From the NCBI RefSeq assembly GCF_004011695.2, contig NC_082422.1, positions 186,001-250,000 on the forward strand: DNA of 64,000 bases, given 5' to 3'. Within the stretch, counting starts at the first letter, position 1, and each line of letters begins with the position of its first letter. A program made the translations under genes and the position numbers. Positions 33,812 to 44,587 of the stretch are shown here, piece after piece. The DNA is from Ascochyta rabiei. Lineage: Eukaryota; Ascomycota; Dothideomycetes; Pleosporales; Didymellaceae. The notes under the pieces are model-generated. The model did not search any database. It was not told where the DNA came from and saw only the letters and a list, made by a program, of their open reading frames with translations.

Positions 33812-34264
33812 TTAATAAAAAATTGCCGTTACTGAATAAACAGTGGACTTGCGCAATGTCTCCTTACATCGCACTGTCCATCTCATTCCCATCGAGTCCT
33901 GGGTGTGGGTTGGGGTGGTGGCGTTTGTGGTGGCTGGGTATTGCTTCATCTGGACGCGGCGGGGGAGATGTCCATGGGAATGGGGAAGTGTGGCGGAGGC
34001 TGGAGTGGAGTATGATGGGGGTTGGGATCTAGTGCTGTTGTGTTGTGCGTACGGTTCTGTCTGGTGCGATGGTGGAAATGATTTGGATTGGGATGCGGCA
34101 TGCTTGTGTGGGGTGGCGACGGGATCGACGAGCTGCTTGGAAGGTTGGATCACGCGCTTGTTGGCGAGGGGTTTAGAAACTTGTTCAGCGAGTTCAGTGA
34201 GATGAAGATGACGTCGTGGGTGGTGGAGTTTGGAGTTTGGGTTGTCTTGGTCGGTGTAGGACAT
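33812..34264 (-). CDS. Doubtful small hypothetical protein, 150 aa
   Basis: Open from ATG at 34264 to a stop at 33812. It is rich in His, Pro, Ser, Thr and Gln (HHPRRHLHLTEL; TRSQPPSYSTPASATLPHSH), consistent with a disordered protein, but the plus strand is equally G/T-biased and open in two frames, so the opening may be compositional. No domain, signal peptide or intron signal. Listed only because it is the longest frame in a 1.1-kb gap. Confidence 0.25.
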   Translation of the reverse strand: MSYTDQDNPNSKLHHPRRHLHLTELAEQVSKPLANKRVIQPSKQLVDPVATPHKHAASQSKSFPPSHQTEPYAQHNSTRSQPPSYSTPASATLPHSHGHLPRRVQMKQYPATTNATTPTHTQDSMGMRWTVRCKETLRKSTVYSVTAIFY

Positions 34265-34819
34265 GGCTGTTCGGCGACCCCTCGATACTGGATAGTGATG
34301 GGGGTTACGAGGGTGTTTGGTGGTGTGTTGAATTGTGACTGGGTTATTTAGATGAAGTCGTTAGCGGTAGTGGTACTTTCTGTCTTTTGGTGATGTAAGG
34401 GGGAAGTCTGGATTGCATGTATATGATGTCGTTGGCGGATCGGACTAGAGATGCAGATTAAAACAGCGAAAATTCTGTTGGAGTTTCTTTGGGGAGATAG
34501 ACTGTAAATTTAATGGTCAGTCTAGTGAAAATACTCAGAACGGGTCTGAGGCATCAGAGTTCTTCTGTGCAGCCACAGTGCGAAGGCACCTCACGTGATT
34601 TGGCACTACACCGATGACTCTCCTTCCTGCCAAGCTCGGAGTATATCGGCTCCGTTCTCCCCCCGTCAATATTGATGGGGGACCTGCCTTTCACCGACGC
34701 TGCGCTTCAGCCTCAACACTCGCGAGTATCTAACACTTTGCTTCATCATGCGGTACTCACTTCTTTTCTACTACTCACACGTCCCGAGGCGTCAACTACC
34801 TTCATTTTCGTCCTAGAGA
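34265..34819. other. Intergenic region
   Basis: No gene seen. Pyrimidine-rich sequence at 34700-34815 is a likely leader of the gene at 34820. Confidence 0.5.
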
Positions 34820-35941
34820 ATGCACGCTAAGATGCCGCGGCCACTCAGGAAGCTATTCTCCACGAAAGCCAGCCCAGTAGAGGGAACTGCAGAGATTGAA
34901 GCCGGATCGAGTGATACAACCACTAACTTCTTGCGGCTTCCAGCAGAGATTCGTGCGAAGATCTACGGGGAGGTCATCTGCTCAGCCGAGACTAACGATG
35001 ATTTCGGCCTTGCCGATAGCTTCTGGAACGGAAGCGAGTCCACCGAGAACGGCGACTGTCTTGATAACGTTGCTCGCACCCCAAACGACCAAGCCATGCT
35101 GGCACACAACTCCACTATAGCTGCGGGAAACGTATTAGATACGGATGAGACCGTTCACGATGATTTTGGAGGGTTCAAAAGCTTCGCCGATATCCTAAAC
35201 CTACGATTGGTCTGTCGCCAGGTGACGCGGGAACTTGACTATGAAATTGTCCAACATACCACCAGTCGAGTAGAAAGTACGATCGGCACTGTCAAAAAGC
35301 CACTTGGCTACTCCTCCGCTCTTCAGAACATCCCTTCAGACCCATTCTGGGACGAGCAGCCATTGCTTATTCTCGACTCAGAGCCAAAGACGTACAAGGA
35401 TATTCAGAACCTCTGTATCACTACATACGCATCAGACATTCACCAATCGGGTAGCCTAGGAAATGACGAACAAGTCTTTCTCGAGTCGCTTGCTCCACAC
35501 GTCCGCAGCCTGACTCTCAATATGGCAGTCCCTGAACACGTCTCCGCTGTCTCAGAGCAACACGCCTGCAGAGTAGTAGGCCACGCTGTCGAAATATTGA
35601 CCCTGCACATGTTCAACGCCATGTGTAATACTGCCTTGCAAGAGAATCGTTCAAAGGGTGATCCACTTCCGTTGGGTGGAGTGGTTAAAGTCCAGATCTG
35701 CTTTCCTGCCGGTTGCTCTTACGCTCGCTTGGGTCTGCGGGATTACTTTGTTAAAGTTGGGGGTTTGATGGGCTTGGAGATGAAAATGGTCAAGGATGAG
35801 AAGTGTAAAATTGTTGGAGTTGTGTTTGCGCTCGTGGGAGTGGATAGGCTAGCGAAGAGCAGAGCTTCAAAGAGCAAGCGTGTCCTAGGACGGGTCAAGA
35901 GCGTCTGGAAGAAGGTGACCCGAGGTCACTTGGGACGGTGA
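34820..35941 (+). CDS. 2EXR/F-box-like hypothetical protein, 373 aa
   Basis: Residues 36-52 (TNFLRLPAEIRAKIYGEV) are the F-box-like/2EXR start motif, and ILNLRLVCRQVTRELDYEIV near 130 is the second conserved block (LL-x-x-C/SRQ-x-x-x-E). The central part contains an acidic, Ser/Asn-rich insert, and the C-terminus is basic (KSRASKSKRVLGRVKSVWKK). It is intronless. A second ATG at residue 5 is possible. Same family as the gene at 5504-7021 but not similar enough by eye to be a recent duplicate. Function unknown. Confidence 0.7.
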   Translation: MHAKMPRPLRKLFSTKASPVEGTAEIEAGSSDTTTNFLRLPAEIRAKIYGEVICSAETNDDFGLADSFWNGSESTENGDCLDNVARTPNDQAMLAHNSTIAAGNVLDTDETVHDDFGGFKSFADILNLRLVCRQVTRELDYEIVQHTTSRVESTIGTVKKPLGYSSALQNIPSDPFWDEQPLLILDSEPKTYKDIQNLCITTYASDIHQSGSLGNDEQVFLESLAPHVRSLTLNMAVPEHVSAVSEQHACRVVGHAVEILTLHMFNAMCNTALQENRSKGDPLPLGGVVKVQICFPAGCSYARLGLRDYFVKVGGLMGLEMKMVKDEKCKIVGVVFALVGVDRLAKSRASKSKRVLGRVKSVWKKVTRGHLGR

Positions 35942-36378
35942 GATATTATGGTAGAGTGGACAGCTATCCGCTAATAGGTGGGGACGAGAGACGACATCAA
36001 CGCTCTTACTTGTTCAGGTAGAGCAGTGAGTAGGCTTTAAAGGGGCGCCTGGGCGGTGTCATCTTTTATTCAGCACGGTAACCAGAAGATTCCCCTTGTG
36101 CTTAGCAACTTTAATTGTTCAGACGAGAATAATCAGTGTCCAAGACACAAATACAGCACCACTTCTTCAAAGACAATGATTAGGTATATCATCAAAGATG
36201 CCCGCTAACATTGTTCACAGACATTACTCAATCCTATTCTATCCACCAAACTATCGACTCAAGTACCTCCACAAAGCTATTCTATCTGTGAAAGCCTGCG
36301 AAAGGGGATGAATCCATTACACAATCGCTCCCAACCCCAATCGTATATCCAGAACCACCCACTCAGCAGCAGCAGCAC
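35942..36378. other. Intergenic region, tail-to-tail
   Basis: AT-richer sequence between the F-box-like gene and the GH11 relic; nothing recognised. Confidence 0.5.
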
Positions 36379-37095
36379 TCAAGAAGTCTGCACATAAATC
36401 TCAATACTCCACTACTCTGATGGCCCTCAGTAGCTGGGATCTGATAATAGTGAGTTCTCAAGCGCATTCCATGGTCCACCCAAGCATTGAAGTGATTCTG
36501 CATATTGACACTACCGCTACTGCGCTTAGACTGCCTCACAGACCAGTACTGTTGAAAGGTATGCGTGCCATTGATAGACGGCTGGTTTGTGCGCGTCGCG
36601 ATGTAGACTTCATAGGTGCCGCCGTCGGTGTAGGTAGTTTTCTTGCGCTGGCCGCCGCTGCTGGGGTTGTACGTGCCGTAGCTCTTCACTACGTAGTATT
36701 CGACCAGTGAGTTACGCGTACAGCCGTAGACGGCAAGGTAACCGTTGCTCTAGGGAGAGAAGGAGCCGCTGTAGTTGATGATTTTAAAGATGGCATTGAA
36801 TTAGCAGGGTTCCATTGAACTTCCGAAGCGGTAATGGCGTCTTTACCGGCCAGTGCCTGGATTCCATCCTTTGCCGCCTACAAAGTTGCCTGTGTTGCGC
36901 CATGTGACGGACTACTTGCTTCCATCGTCCATGGCGTACTGGACCGATCTGCCGCCGTCGGACCACCAAGAGTAGAAGTAGCCGCTGTGAAAGCCTTCTG
37001 AGTTGGCGGTCGTTTGGCATTTCTCGAACGCCGTGGTGTTGGCGTCTGCGCGCTCCGTGAGAACATCGAAGGAAGAGAGAAGTGAAGGAGACCAT
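36379..37095 (-). pseudogene. GH11 endo-1,4-beta-xylanase, inactivated
   Basis: Unmistakable GH11 blocks are present in order: [94 protein letters not shown] and ATEGHQSSG, retaining both catalytic-Glu contexts. Lesions: TAG at 36912-36914 and TAG at 36750-36752 where Gln is expected (C-to-T); the conserved intron after NPGTGR has its donor (gtaaag) and branch site (ctgctaat), but the acceptor reads AA instead of AG near 36784 (G-to-A); a one-base deletion near 36408 just before the native stop; and a disrupted signal/pro-region between the ATG (37095) and the mature start. A Trp-to-Cys change (VYGC) hits the core. The natural stop would be at 36379-36381. Confidence 0.9.
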
Positions 37096-38107
37096 TGTTT
37101 GAAAGTCAGGCACTGTACTTGTAGTATCGTGATTCGATTTTGCTGAACATCACTGACTTCATACAGTCCGTATTCAGAGTTATTAAGCCTGAATATTGAT
37201 TTATTATCTTATGGAGCAGATCTTGAAAAATGACTGGGCACGCCTTCGTTAGCTATCGAGTTCGATAAATGAAATCATGTGACATGTGTTTTCCTCAAAG
37301 GTAACCCAATGTTAATGTCTCGGTTGATTTAGACATGCCCAGCCCTACTGCAGCCGGTGGTTCACCAACACCCCCTGTTCGCCCAAGAATCTCCCAATGT
37401 AGGCAGCAAGCCGGGATATAGGCATGGGGATATCTGCAATTGCTAAGTCTTGGATTCCACCCCACATGGCAAAACCCATCAGCGTCTCTCTTTCAGATCA
37501 CAGTGCACCAGCTTGCACAAACTCTGTCGCTATCCTTTGCTTTCTGCACAACCGGCAGCACAAAGCGGCTTTGGACAGTGTACGAGCGCTGAATTTGCTT
37601 CTCCTCTTCGTTCTGCACAATGGTGAAGAGGTAATAAACGGAGCTTTTCGAGCTGGTCTTTGCGCATGGTGCACAAATCACCCTGTTGGACTTTCCATAT
37701 TAATTGACAATTTTTGATTACATTTCAACTTTGACTAAACTGCAGATCCTTGTAGTTTGGAATTGTTACGTTCCAAGAGTGTACATGTAAAATGTAGCGG
37801 GACTCATGCAAAGATATCGATCCTAAGCGACACTCAGGCGGAGCCTGATGACGACTTCTATCTAGTTACTACAGGGGACTCGCTTATAGATGGTCCAGGA
37901 ACTTGGAATTATGTAGTCAGGACGAGCGTCACATGACATGACCACGACACACCTGAGAGTTTGACCATCTCATGACGCTCCTCAAGTATATCATCAAGAC
38001 GAACTTGACTGCGCTGCTGCCACTGTTTGCCATGCACTTTGCATGGACCATAAATCTTATCCATGACCCGTAACTTTTCATCTGCTTCTTCTTTGAGGGC
38101 CCATCCA
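37096..38107. other. Intergenic region, 1 kb
   Basis: Upstream of the dead xylanase and downstream of the DUF7704 gene. AT-rich in part; short domain-free open frames only. Confidence 0.5.
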
Positions 38108-38566
38108 TTAGCCTGTCTTTCTCTTGTTCTCATCTACACCTATACCCAGAAGATACGCCACTCTGATAAGCCCCACCCACACTGTAAAGCCTACATTAAA
38201 CCAATCCCCACCATACCAGGCTCTGACATCAAGCCTCTCCTGCAGCCTGAGTGCGTCGTAAATCGTAACAAGAATCGCAATATCGACGCCCAGCGTTGCA
38301 GCCTGGACGATCATCCACACTTTGGGATCTAGCGAAGCGCGCAACAGTACTGCAAACATAATGCCCATGAATCCGTACAATGCAGCAGTTTCGTGTAAGA
38401 GTACCCCATGGGACAAGGGCCGAAAAGGCTCGACAGACGATGGGACTGCTGTCTCAAGAATGGTAGCGGGAGCAAAGATGCATGCCAGCACTGTGAAGAA
38501 GAGAATAATTGGGTCCACGACGGTGAACCAGATTCGATAAAAGGAATGGACGTATGGTCGAGGCAT
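38108..38566 (-). CDS. Four-helix membrane protein, DUF7704-like, 152 aa
   Basis: Small fungal integral membrane protein. It starts MPRPYVHSFYRIWFTVVDP, where the YRIWF-x-x-x-[DE]P pattern opens DUF7704-type proteins. Four hydrophobic segments follow: about 15-35, 58-78 (LYGFMGIMFAVLLRAS), 83-102 (VWMIVQAATLGVDIAILVTI) and 123-142. Charged loops and a basic C-terminus (DENKRKTG) complete it. The function is unknown; some relatives are reported near secondary-metabolite genes. The ATG at 38566 fits the family start; the frame extends upstream without another ATG. No introns needed. The name of the family is from memory. Confidence 0.7.
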   Translation of the reverse strand: MPRPYVHSFYRIWFTVVDPIILFFTVLACIFAPATILETAVPSSVEPFRPLSHGVLLHETAALYGFMGIMFAVLLRASLDPKVWMIVQAATLGVDIAILVTIYDALRLQERLDVRAWYGGDWFNVGFTVWVGLIRVAYLLGIGVDENKRKTG

Positions 38567-39308
38567 ATTTCGTGACTTTGACGGATTGGAAGATGTTTGG
38601 AATAGTGTAAGTAAAGATTGACAAGTAAGCGGACTGCATATAAGCACCAATGCTGTCTCACGTAAGCAATGCTGGGAGAGGATCTCTGCTTATGCTTGGC
38701 ATGCATGAAGCAAAACTATACTCAAAGCTCGTAAATACGTGCTGTGCTTTCAGATCAGGTGGCACTTCATTTGTTCTGTGTGCGGCTTACCTGACTTTGT
38801 GAGGAAGAAGGCAAAGGTGCTCTCAAAAGCCAGCACAACAAAATCTCCTTTCAAACTTTTGAATTGTGTCATAGTACTATGAACTGCCAGCATGTTTCTG
38901 TCAAATTTGAACGCTCAACGGAAGCTACCTTACAATTTTGTAATGCGCAATACTGACCTCGTCGACGCGGTTCTCACACTTGTGCCTGAGCTGTCGTTCA
39001 CTGCAAGCCTTGTCATGGTCATATCTGGTCTCAAGGAACTAAGACTGCTAATCCATTCTTGTATGATCGGAAGAGTTTTGGCACACCCTGTAAATGTGCG
39101 AAGCTTACACGGTTCACAGAAAACATTGTCCTAATAACGTTGGCGAGTCAGCTGCGGTTCTGAACATCTGGGTGATATCGCACAGGCAAGAGGCTGCGGA
39201 ACAGGCTCTACTGTCTATAGATGATATCAAAGTAAGAGACAGCTGTGATATCGCAAAACAAGTGGTTTTATTGGACAAGTACAATCTGCTATCGTGTACA
39301 GAATGGGT
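38567..39308. other. Intergenic region
   Basis: No supported gene between the DUF7704-like gene and the NmrA-like relic. Confidence 0.5.
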
Positions 39309-40290
39309 TTAAAGACCGTACTTCGCCCAGTACTCGTCTTGCTCCAGCTGCATGGCTTTCTCTGTATATTTATCCAAGCCCTCCCTCGGCAATCCTAACT
39401 TATCGTTGTCTAGACCATGCAGTTTTTCGAATAAGCCTGCGCCCTCGAAAAAGTACCTCGTATACAGGACTCGCGCGAAAGCTCGTCGGTCACCGCTCTT
39501 CATGCGTTCACGAGACCCCTTGAACCGCTCCTTCGCGGGCACCCGGCTGATCTTCAATTGCTCATCCGAAGTGCCGGCAATGCGCTTCGCTGAATCAAAC
39601 ATCTCTCTTTGGTTGACTGTGAATGGCGACACATAAACAATGCGATTACGATAGGCATTCAGCGTCACTGCATCGCTCTGTTGGTCGTTCGCGTCAATCA
39701 GTGGCGAAAGCAACGCAGCGACCGCACAGCTGACCTGTGGCCATGTCGATGTGCTCAGTCTCTGTATTCCGTCATCAAAGAACGTAACCTCGCGCTTCTT
39801 GATATCGATGCCGTACAGCTCCCCATTCGAAAGCGAGTGCTCGTACCAGAATCTACATCTGATGCCAATCTAAGAATATACGCCCAGAGACTCGATAAGA
39901 TTGCGATTACCTTTCTTGCCGGGACCAATAGTGTCGTTTGCTCCCTCATCAATGTTGTGCATGCCGAATTCGTTGAGTGAGATTCACGAAACGCCAGCAG
40001 CTGTGGCTGCGCGAGTGAGTGTAGCAGATGTGTCTTTCGGTACAAAGACTGATGCTGTAACGATCAGTGTATCTTGAATCTTTAAGGCATCTTCAATAGA
40101 CTTTTTATCATCGTAGTCGACACGTCTAACTTGGATGTCGGACAGAAACTCAGCTCGTGAGTCGTGGCGAGAGATGGCGGTGATTGTGAAGCGATTCTTC
40201 TTCAGGAGGGCTTCCGTGATGTGCCTTCAAGTGTTACCGGTGACGTCGACTATAGCGATGTTTTTGATTGAGGTCTTCTGGCGAAATACT
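39309..40290 (-). pseudogene. NmrA-like/isoflavone-reductase-family NAD(P)-binding protein, inactivated
   Basis: One reading frame, free of frameshifts, covers the whole protein but is cut by three stops. Family blocks: KNIAIVDVTGNT near the start (degraded GxTGxxG nucleotide-binding loop), TITAISRHDS, VRRVDYDD, LIVTASVFVPKDTSATLTRA, ISLNEFG, FWYEHSLSNGELYGID and a C-terminal KLGLPREGLDKYTEKAM region. Stops: TGA at 40227-40229 inside the glycine-rich loop; TGA at 39984-39986 between AAGVS and ISLNEFG; TAG at 39870-39872 before IGIRC. The last two stand where relatives have Trp (TGG), so each is explained by one G-to-A change. No credible start codon remains. The absence of indels suggests point mutation rather than slow decay. 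Confidence 0.85.
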
Positions 40291-40735
40291 GCGAGATAAG
40301 ATGTTGAGTGCTGCAATTACTCGTCATTGGACTTCTTCAGGTCAAGGCCAGAAGAGCTTTCTTTGTATTTCTGCATTGTCTCACATGCTTCTAGAGGGGA
40401 ATTTCCTATTGGGGGGGGGGGGATTAACTCTGGTCGGAGTTGAGCGGCTATAGCGAGATCCAGTTGTAACGCCTACTTGTCACGGACATCGGTGCGTATC
40501 ACTCTGAGAAGTCCGTATGTCAAGTTCATAAGTCATCCAACTTGAAGATAAGCAGATGGAGGTTTTGTATGACGAGGCCGAGCTTCTGCGTGACGTGAAC
40601 GGTAGTCGGAACTGGTCCTTTTCTGATCTATGACGAAAGCCCGCACAACATGTTTTGCTTGCAGTTATCGGGATACTCCACATGTGTCGGAGTGTTGCGG
40701 TGCTGTCAGGTGAGAAATACAAGCGTTCCACGATA
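40291..40735. other. Intergenic region with a G12 run
   Basis: No gene. A homopolymer of twelve G at 40411-40422 stands out and may be a sequencing or assembly weak point. Confidence 0.6.
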
Positions 40736-40847
40736 TTATCGTTCATCCGATTCGCTGTCCGTACTGCTGATTGAACAATCATCTCTGAAATACCAGGATA
40801 GGTCTGTCGAGAATGCTTAGTGAAAATGCTCGACATTTGGTCATGTG

Positions 40848-41405
40848 TTATTCCCTACCTTTTACATAACCCCAATCCCGCATTACACTCTCAATCTTTC
40901 TGCTGACCGCTTTCCTTGCAGCGATTCTTTCCACTCCACGAGCCAACATATCGTCGTACCTTGTGTGTCTATGACGTACATGGGCAAGGACGGCTAGCAG
41001 GACTTTGCGTGGCAGTGGAAGCTGACCAGTTCTACCAACACGACCTGAATGCTTCCTGAAGCCATGTTTTGTCACAAGCACCTTTTCTGTTTCTGGCATC
41101 TCGGGGAACTGCTCTTCCAGCTGAGCAGCTACGGTTTTGATGAAAGTGGCATCGCGCTTTTCAACTGCGGCGCGCCGGGCTGGCAAGGTTTCCTTAGCTT
41201 GCTTATGGACTTGGTGAATGATGAAGCTGGGCACTCGCAGACCTAGTTGTCTTTTGTTCGTATCCAGAACAACATAGAGCGTTTTGCCTGCTTCATGAGT
41301 GAGTTTGCGACTATGCAAGGTCTTGTATCGTATGCCTTTGGGTAAGAAACTGTACCCCTTCGGCATAGGTGCGCTCGAGCATACTGTAACTTCTTTGAGT
41401 GGCAT
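40848..41405 (-). CDS. DUF2293 domain protein, 185 aa (possibly a further short exon)
   Basis: Fungal protein of unknown role. Signature segments: SAPMPKGYSFLPKGIRYKT, RKLTHEAGKTLYVVLD and the DUF2293 core VEKRDATFIKTVAAQLEEQF, KVLVTKHGFRKHSGRVGRTG, VLLAVLAHVRHRHTRYD. The core is intact and basic, suggesting nucleic-acid or ribosome contacts, which is inference. The frame starts at the ATG 41405 and ends at 40848 with a short YVKGRE tail, whereas relatives usually carry an acidic Ser/Asp/Glu tail. A possible extra exon after gtaggg (acceptor ttcagag) would add DDCSISSTDSESDER and stop at 40736-40738; the acceptor is second-choice, so this is offered only as an alternative. Confidence 0.75.
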   Translation of the reverse strand: MPLKEVTVCSSAPMPKGYSFLPKGIRYKTLHSRKLTHEAGKTLYVVLDTNKRQLGLRVPSFIIHQVHKQAKETLPARRAAVEKRDATFIKTVAAQLEEQFPEMPETEKVLVTKHGFRKHSGRVGRTGQLPLPRKVLLAVLAHVRHRHTRYDDMLARGVERIAARKAVSRKIESVMRDWGYVKGRE

Positions 41406-42108
41406 GATGAGCCTGGATGAATCCTTGTCTCTTCGGCAGGTTATGAGTGCAGCTATATCAGTTGTGAAGCTGTATTAGCATACAATGCAGAAGGCTGAGC
41501 GAAATTCTCCTGCGATCCTTTGATCAGGCTGTGATCCAGGCTATTGCACTATGTTTTGACACTTGGGTTCCTTCATTGTCTCCGCGTTGGCGGCGCGCGA
41601 ATCGGTGTTGCTGAACAAAGGATCGACTTTGTTTGTTGACGTGTTGTGCAAGCGACGATGTGGCATGCGATGAGCGATCGGCTGTTCGCTGGCGTTTTCA
41701 CCGCTGGTACGGTACGTGCGAGTCGCAAGATCGCCGAAGCGGCTGCCTTTGCCATCACTAATATCTTGGTCTTCTACTGCTACCTCACAATCACCTCTCT
41801 GTTTGCGCGCAGAACCATCAGCAACACTTCCAATTCGTGTCGTCTTCAGCCGTCCGTCTCAGCTTTTTCTCTAGGTCCTGTCCGGATCTTTCGGCGCACT
41901 AGCGCTGGCTGACCGTCAGACCCACCCATGAGCCACCAATGTCCAGCCCTTGACAGGCTTGATCATCTCCGCTCCTAAAATAGCCACAATGACGACGCAT
42001 CCCTGAATCTATAAAGTCACCAGCCACAGGGCGGGTTCACCATGTTCCAGAGCCTTGTTACACATTTGGGTTGTGGCTCCCTCAAAATCTAGACCGCACA
42101 CCTGGGAC
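41406..42108. other. Divergent intergenic region, 0.7 kb
   Basis: Between the DUF2293 and anoctamin-like starts. An 88-codon plus-strand frame (41646-41912) shows no domain. Nothing else seen. Confidence 0.5.
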
Positions 42109-44426
42109 ATGCAGCTGAGGAGAGCCGATACGACTCTGGGCGATGACCAAGAGCTCGCGAACGTCACTTACAACGATAAATATGTTGTAGTCTACGACTT
42201 TGGCAGCGTAGGTTCAGGAAGTGATTCAATTAACATCTAATAGTTGCTAACTGCAGCTAGAGCACGAGACTGCCGTCACTGAATTTTCAGAGCTAATCAA
42301 CGACCTACATTCTGCCGGGCTGAATACGGAAGTCCGCCATGGTTATGACCAGTCCCTGCTGATCTTCGTACAAGCGCCCAGAGAGCTACTTGGAAACACT
42401 GTATACAAGTCGAGGTTGGTGTTTAGTGCTTGAGGAAGGAGGGATTTACTAACGACTCAACAGGGTGAAGGATTGGCTGTACGGAATCACCAAGCAACAT
42501 CCTGGAGGAACAGCTTCGAGTGTCGTTGCTGGCGCTTATGAGGCTGATGATCTTCTGTCGGTTTTCCATCTCGTCAACTGGCGCAAGGAATTTGGTGGAG
42601 CAGGCATCACTCCGGGGTTCGGGCAGTGGGAGAATATATCTTCTATCTTTCCACTTCACAATCAGCCTGTCAACAACCAACTGCTCGCCCACCTCAGCAA
42701 ACGCATCTTCCTGGATCTCAACGACCTTGATCGAATCCGTGACCTTTGGGGAGCGAAAGTAGCTTTCTACTTCGCGTTCCTCCAAACTTACTTCCGGTTC
42801 CTCGCCTTTCCATGCGTAGCTGGCGTCTTTGCTTGGGCGGTTCTGCCACAGTACTCGTTACTGTTTGCTCTCATGATAGGTGTGTGGTGCACTGTCTTCT
42901 TGGAATACTGGAAGATCCAAGAGCAAGATTTGGCAATTCGTTGGCAAGTCAGAGGTGTTGGTAACCTAAACGTTAATCGCCCACAATTCCAACATGAGAC
43001 CACTGCAGTCGATGTAGCTGGAAGGCTACTTCACCACTTTCCAAGGTGGAAGAGAGTTGTTCGACAGCTACTTGTTATCCCCTTTGTACTTGCCAGTACA
43101 CTTTTCCTCGGGGCACTTATTGCTATCGTTTTTGCTATCGAGACATTCATCAGTGAGGCCTACGACGGTCCATATAAGTTCTACCTTGTAAGTTACCCAG
43201 ACTATCGATCTTGCATTGCAGTACGAATTACTGATTGCAAACAGGAATACCTTCCAACAGTTCTACTTGGAGTCTTTCTGCCGTATGCGACAAGCTTCCT
43301 CGAAGACATTGCCGCAAAGATGACTGAATACGAAAACCACCGAACCGCCGACCATCATGAGATGTCTCTGACGCAGAAGATATTCGTCCTCAACTCGATC
43401 ACGAACTACTTGCCGATCTTCATCACCGCGTTCCTGTATGTTCCTTTTGGTAGCCGGGTTATACCTTTGTTGCAGTACTGCATCGACACAGTGACAGGCA
43501 ATAGAGAGCGGCGAGCTATCAGCTTTACAGCCGATCCCGATAGGCTGCGAAACGAAGTGATTGCCCTTACTCTGACGGGGCAAGTATCGGGAGCGATCGA
43601 AGAGCTTGCTCTCCCCTGGTTCAAGATTCAGTTCAAGCAGTGGTGGCGCGACCGTCAAGCAACAAAATTGCATCAGCGGGGACGGACCGGCCAGCCAATA
43701 GCACTCGACGACCCTGGAGAAGCCAAGTTCCTTCGACGGGCAAGGAAGCAAGCTTTGAGGCCTGAATACAACGTTCAAGACGACGTGGCGGAAATGGTCA
43801 TTCAGTTTGGCTACCTGGCCTTGTTCAGCCCTGTCTGGCCTCTCGTACCTATTGGCTTCTTCATCAACAACTGGTTTGAGCTACGCTCTGATTTCCTCAA
43901 GATCTCAGTCGAGTACCAGAGACCTGCACCTACACGAAGCGACGGCCTGGGACCCTGGGTTGCTAGTCTAGAAGCTCTCACATGGTTTGGCAGTTTGACC
44001 AGCGCCGCCATTGTTCACTTATTCGGATCCCAGAACTTCCTCAGCGAACGCGCCGGCTTGAGTCTATGGGCCAGTCTCCCAATCACCATCTTGATCTCGG
44101 AACACATCTTCATGGGCTTCAGAGCTGGCGTACGATTCGCACTCGCGAAGATTGGCTCTGAGCAAACGCGGAAGGAGAGGGCTGAACGATACGCCAAGCG
44201 AAAGCGGTATTTGGACGAGCTCGAAGCGAACGCAGAGAAAGCGGCGCTTCTGGGTGTTGCAGAAATACAAAGACGAAAAAGTGTCAGGATCAATGCAGCT
44301 GACTTGTTCTGGACGAGGCAGGCTGAGGAAGGAGCGAGTGAGAATGTTGGAGTTTCTATTATCAAGGCTGCAAAGAATGCTCAGGAAGAGAAAGAGATTA
44401 CGAGGAGAGGAGGTAAATTAGACTGA
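42109..44426 (+). CDS. IST2: Anoctamin/TMEM16 family protein, IST2-like, four exons, 720 aa
   Basis: Probable ER-plasma membrane tether or lipid scramblase. Exons are 42109-42207, 42257-42414, 42464-43187 and 43245-44426. Domains in order: a small alpha/beta N-terminal domain (YVVVYDFGS, NTEVRHGYDQSLLIFVQAP); the conserved GAKVAFYFAFLQTYFRFLAFP start of the anoctamin bundle; EYWKIQEQDLAIRWQVRG; hydrophobic helices; YLPTVLLGVFLPY; ENHRTADHHEMSLTQKIFVLNSITNYLPIF; and EMVIQFGYLALFSPVWPLVP, where the conserved acidic-Met-x-x-Gln-x-Gly-Tyr block contains the family's calcium-site region. The C-terminus is basic and charged. The third intron (43188-43244, 57 nt) contains no stop and is a multiple of three, so the unspliced frame stays open. 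It is called an intron because of gtaagt/cag and because splicing restores GPYKFYLEYLPTVLL. Confidence 0.88.
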
Positions 44427-44587
44427 AAGCAAACAACAACACTGGAGCTCAGCATTTGTGTGCAAGGATGACAAGAATACATATCGCACTGGCTGATACA
44501 CGTCTTATGCAGTAGACATTGTTTTATCTACAACTAGCATACAGACACCAATCGCACGAACGATCCTGTCACGGGCCTGGACATTGC

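Noticed and set aside
33843..34205. 120-codon plus-strand frame
   Set aside because: A hydrophobic N-terminus suggested a small membrane protein, but the opening follows from G/T-biased composition and competes with a longer minus-strand frame.
40411..40422. G12 homopolymer as a possible functional element
   Set aside because: A lone run in non-coding DNA; a single quadruplex-forming run is insufficient, and assembly error is likely enough.
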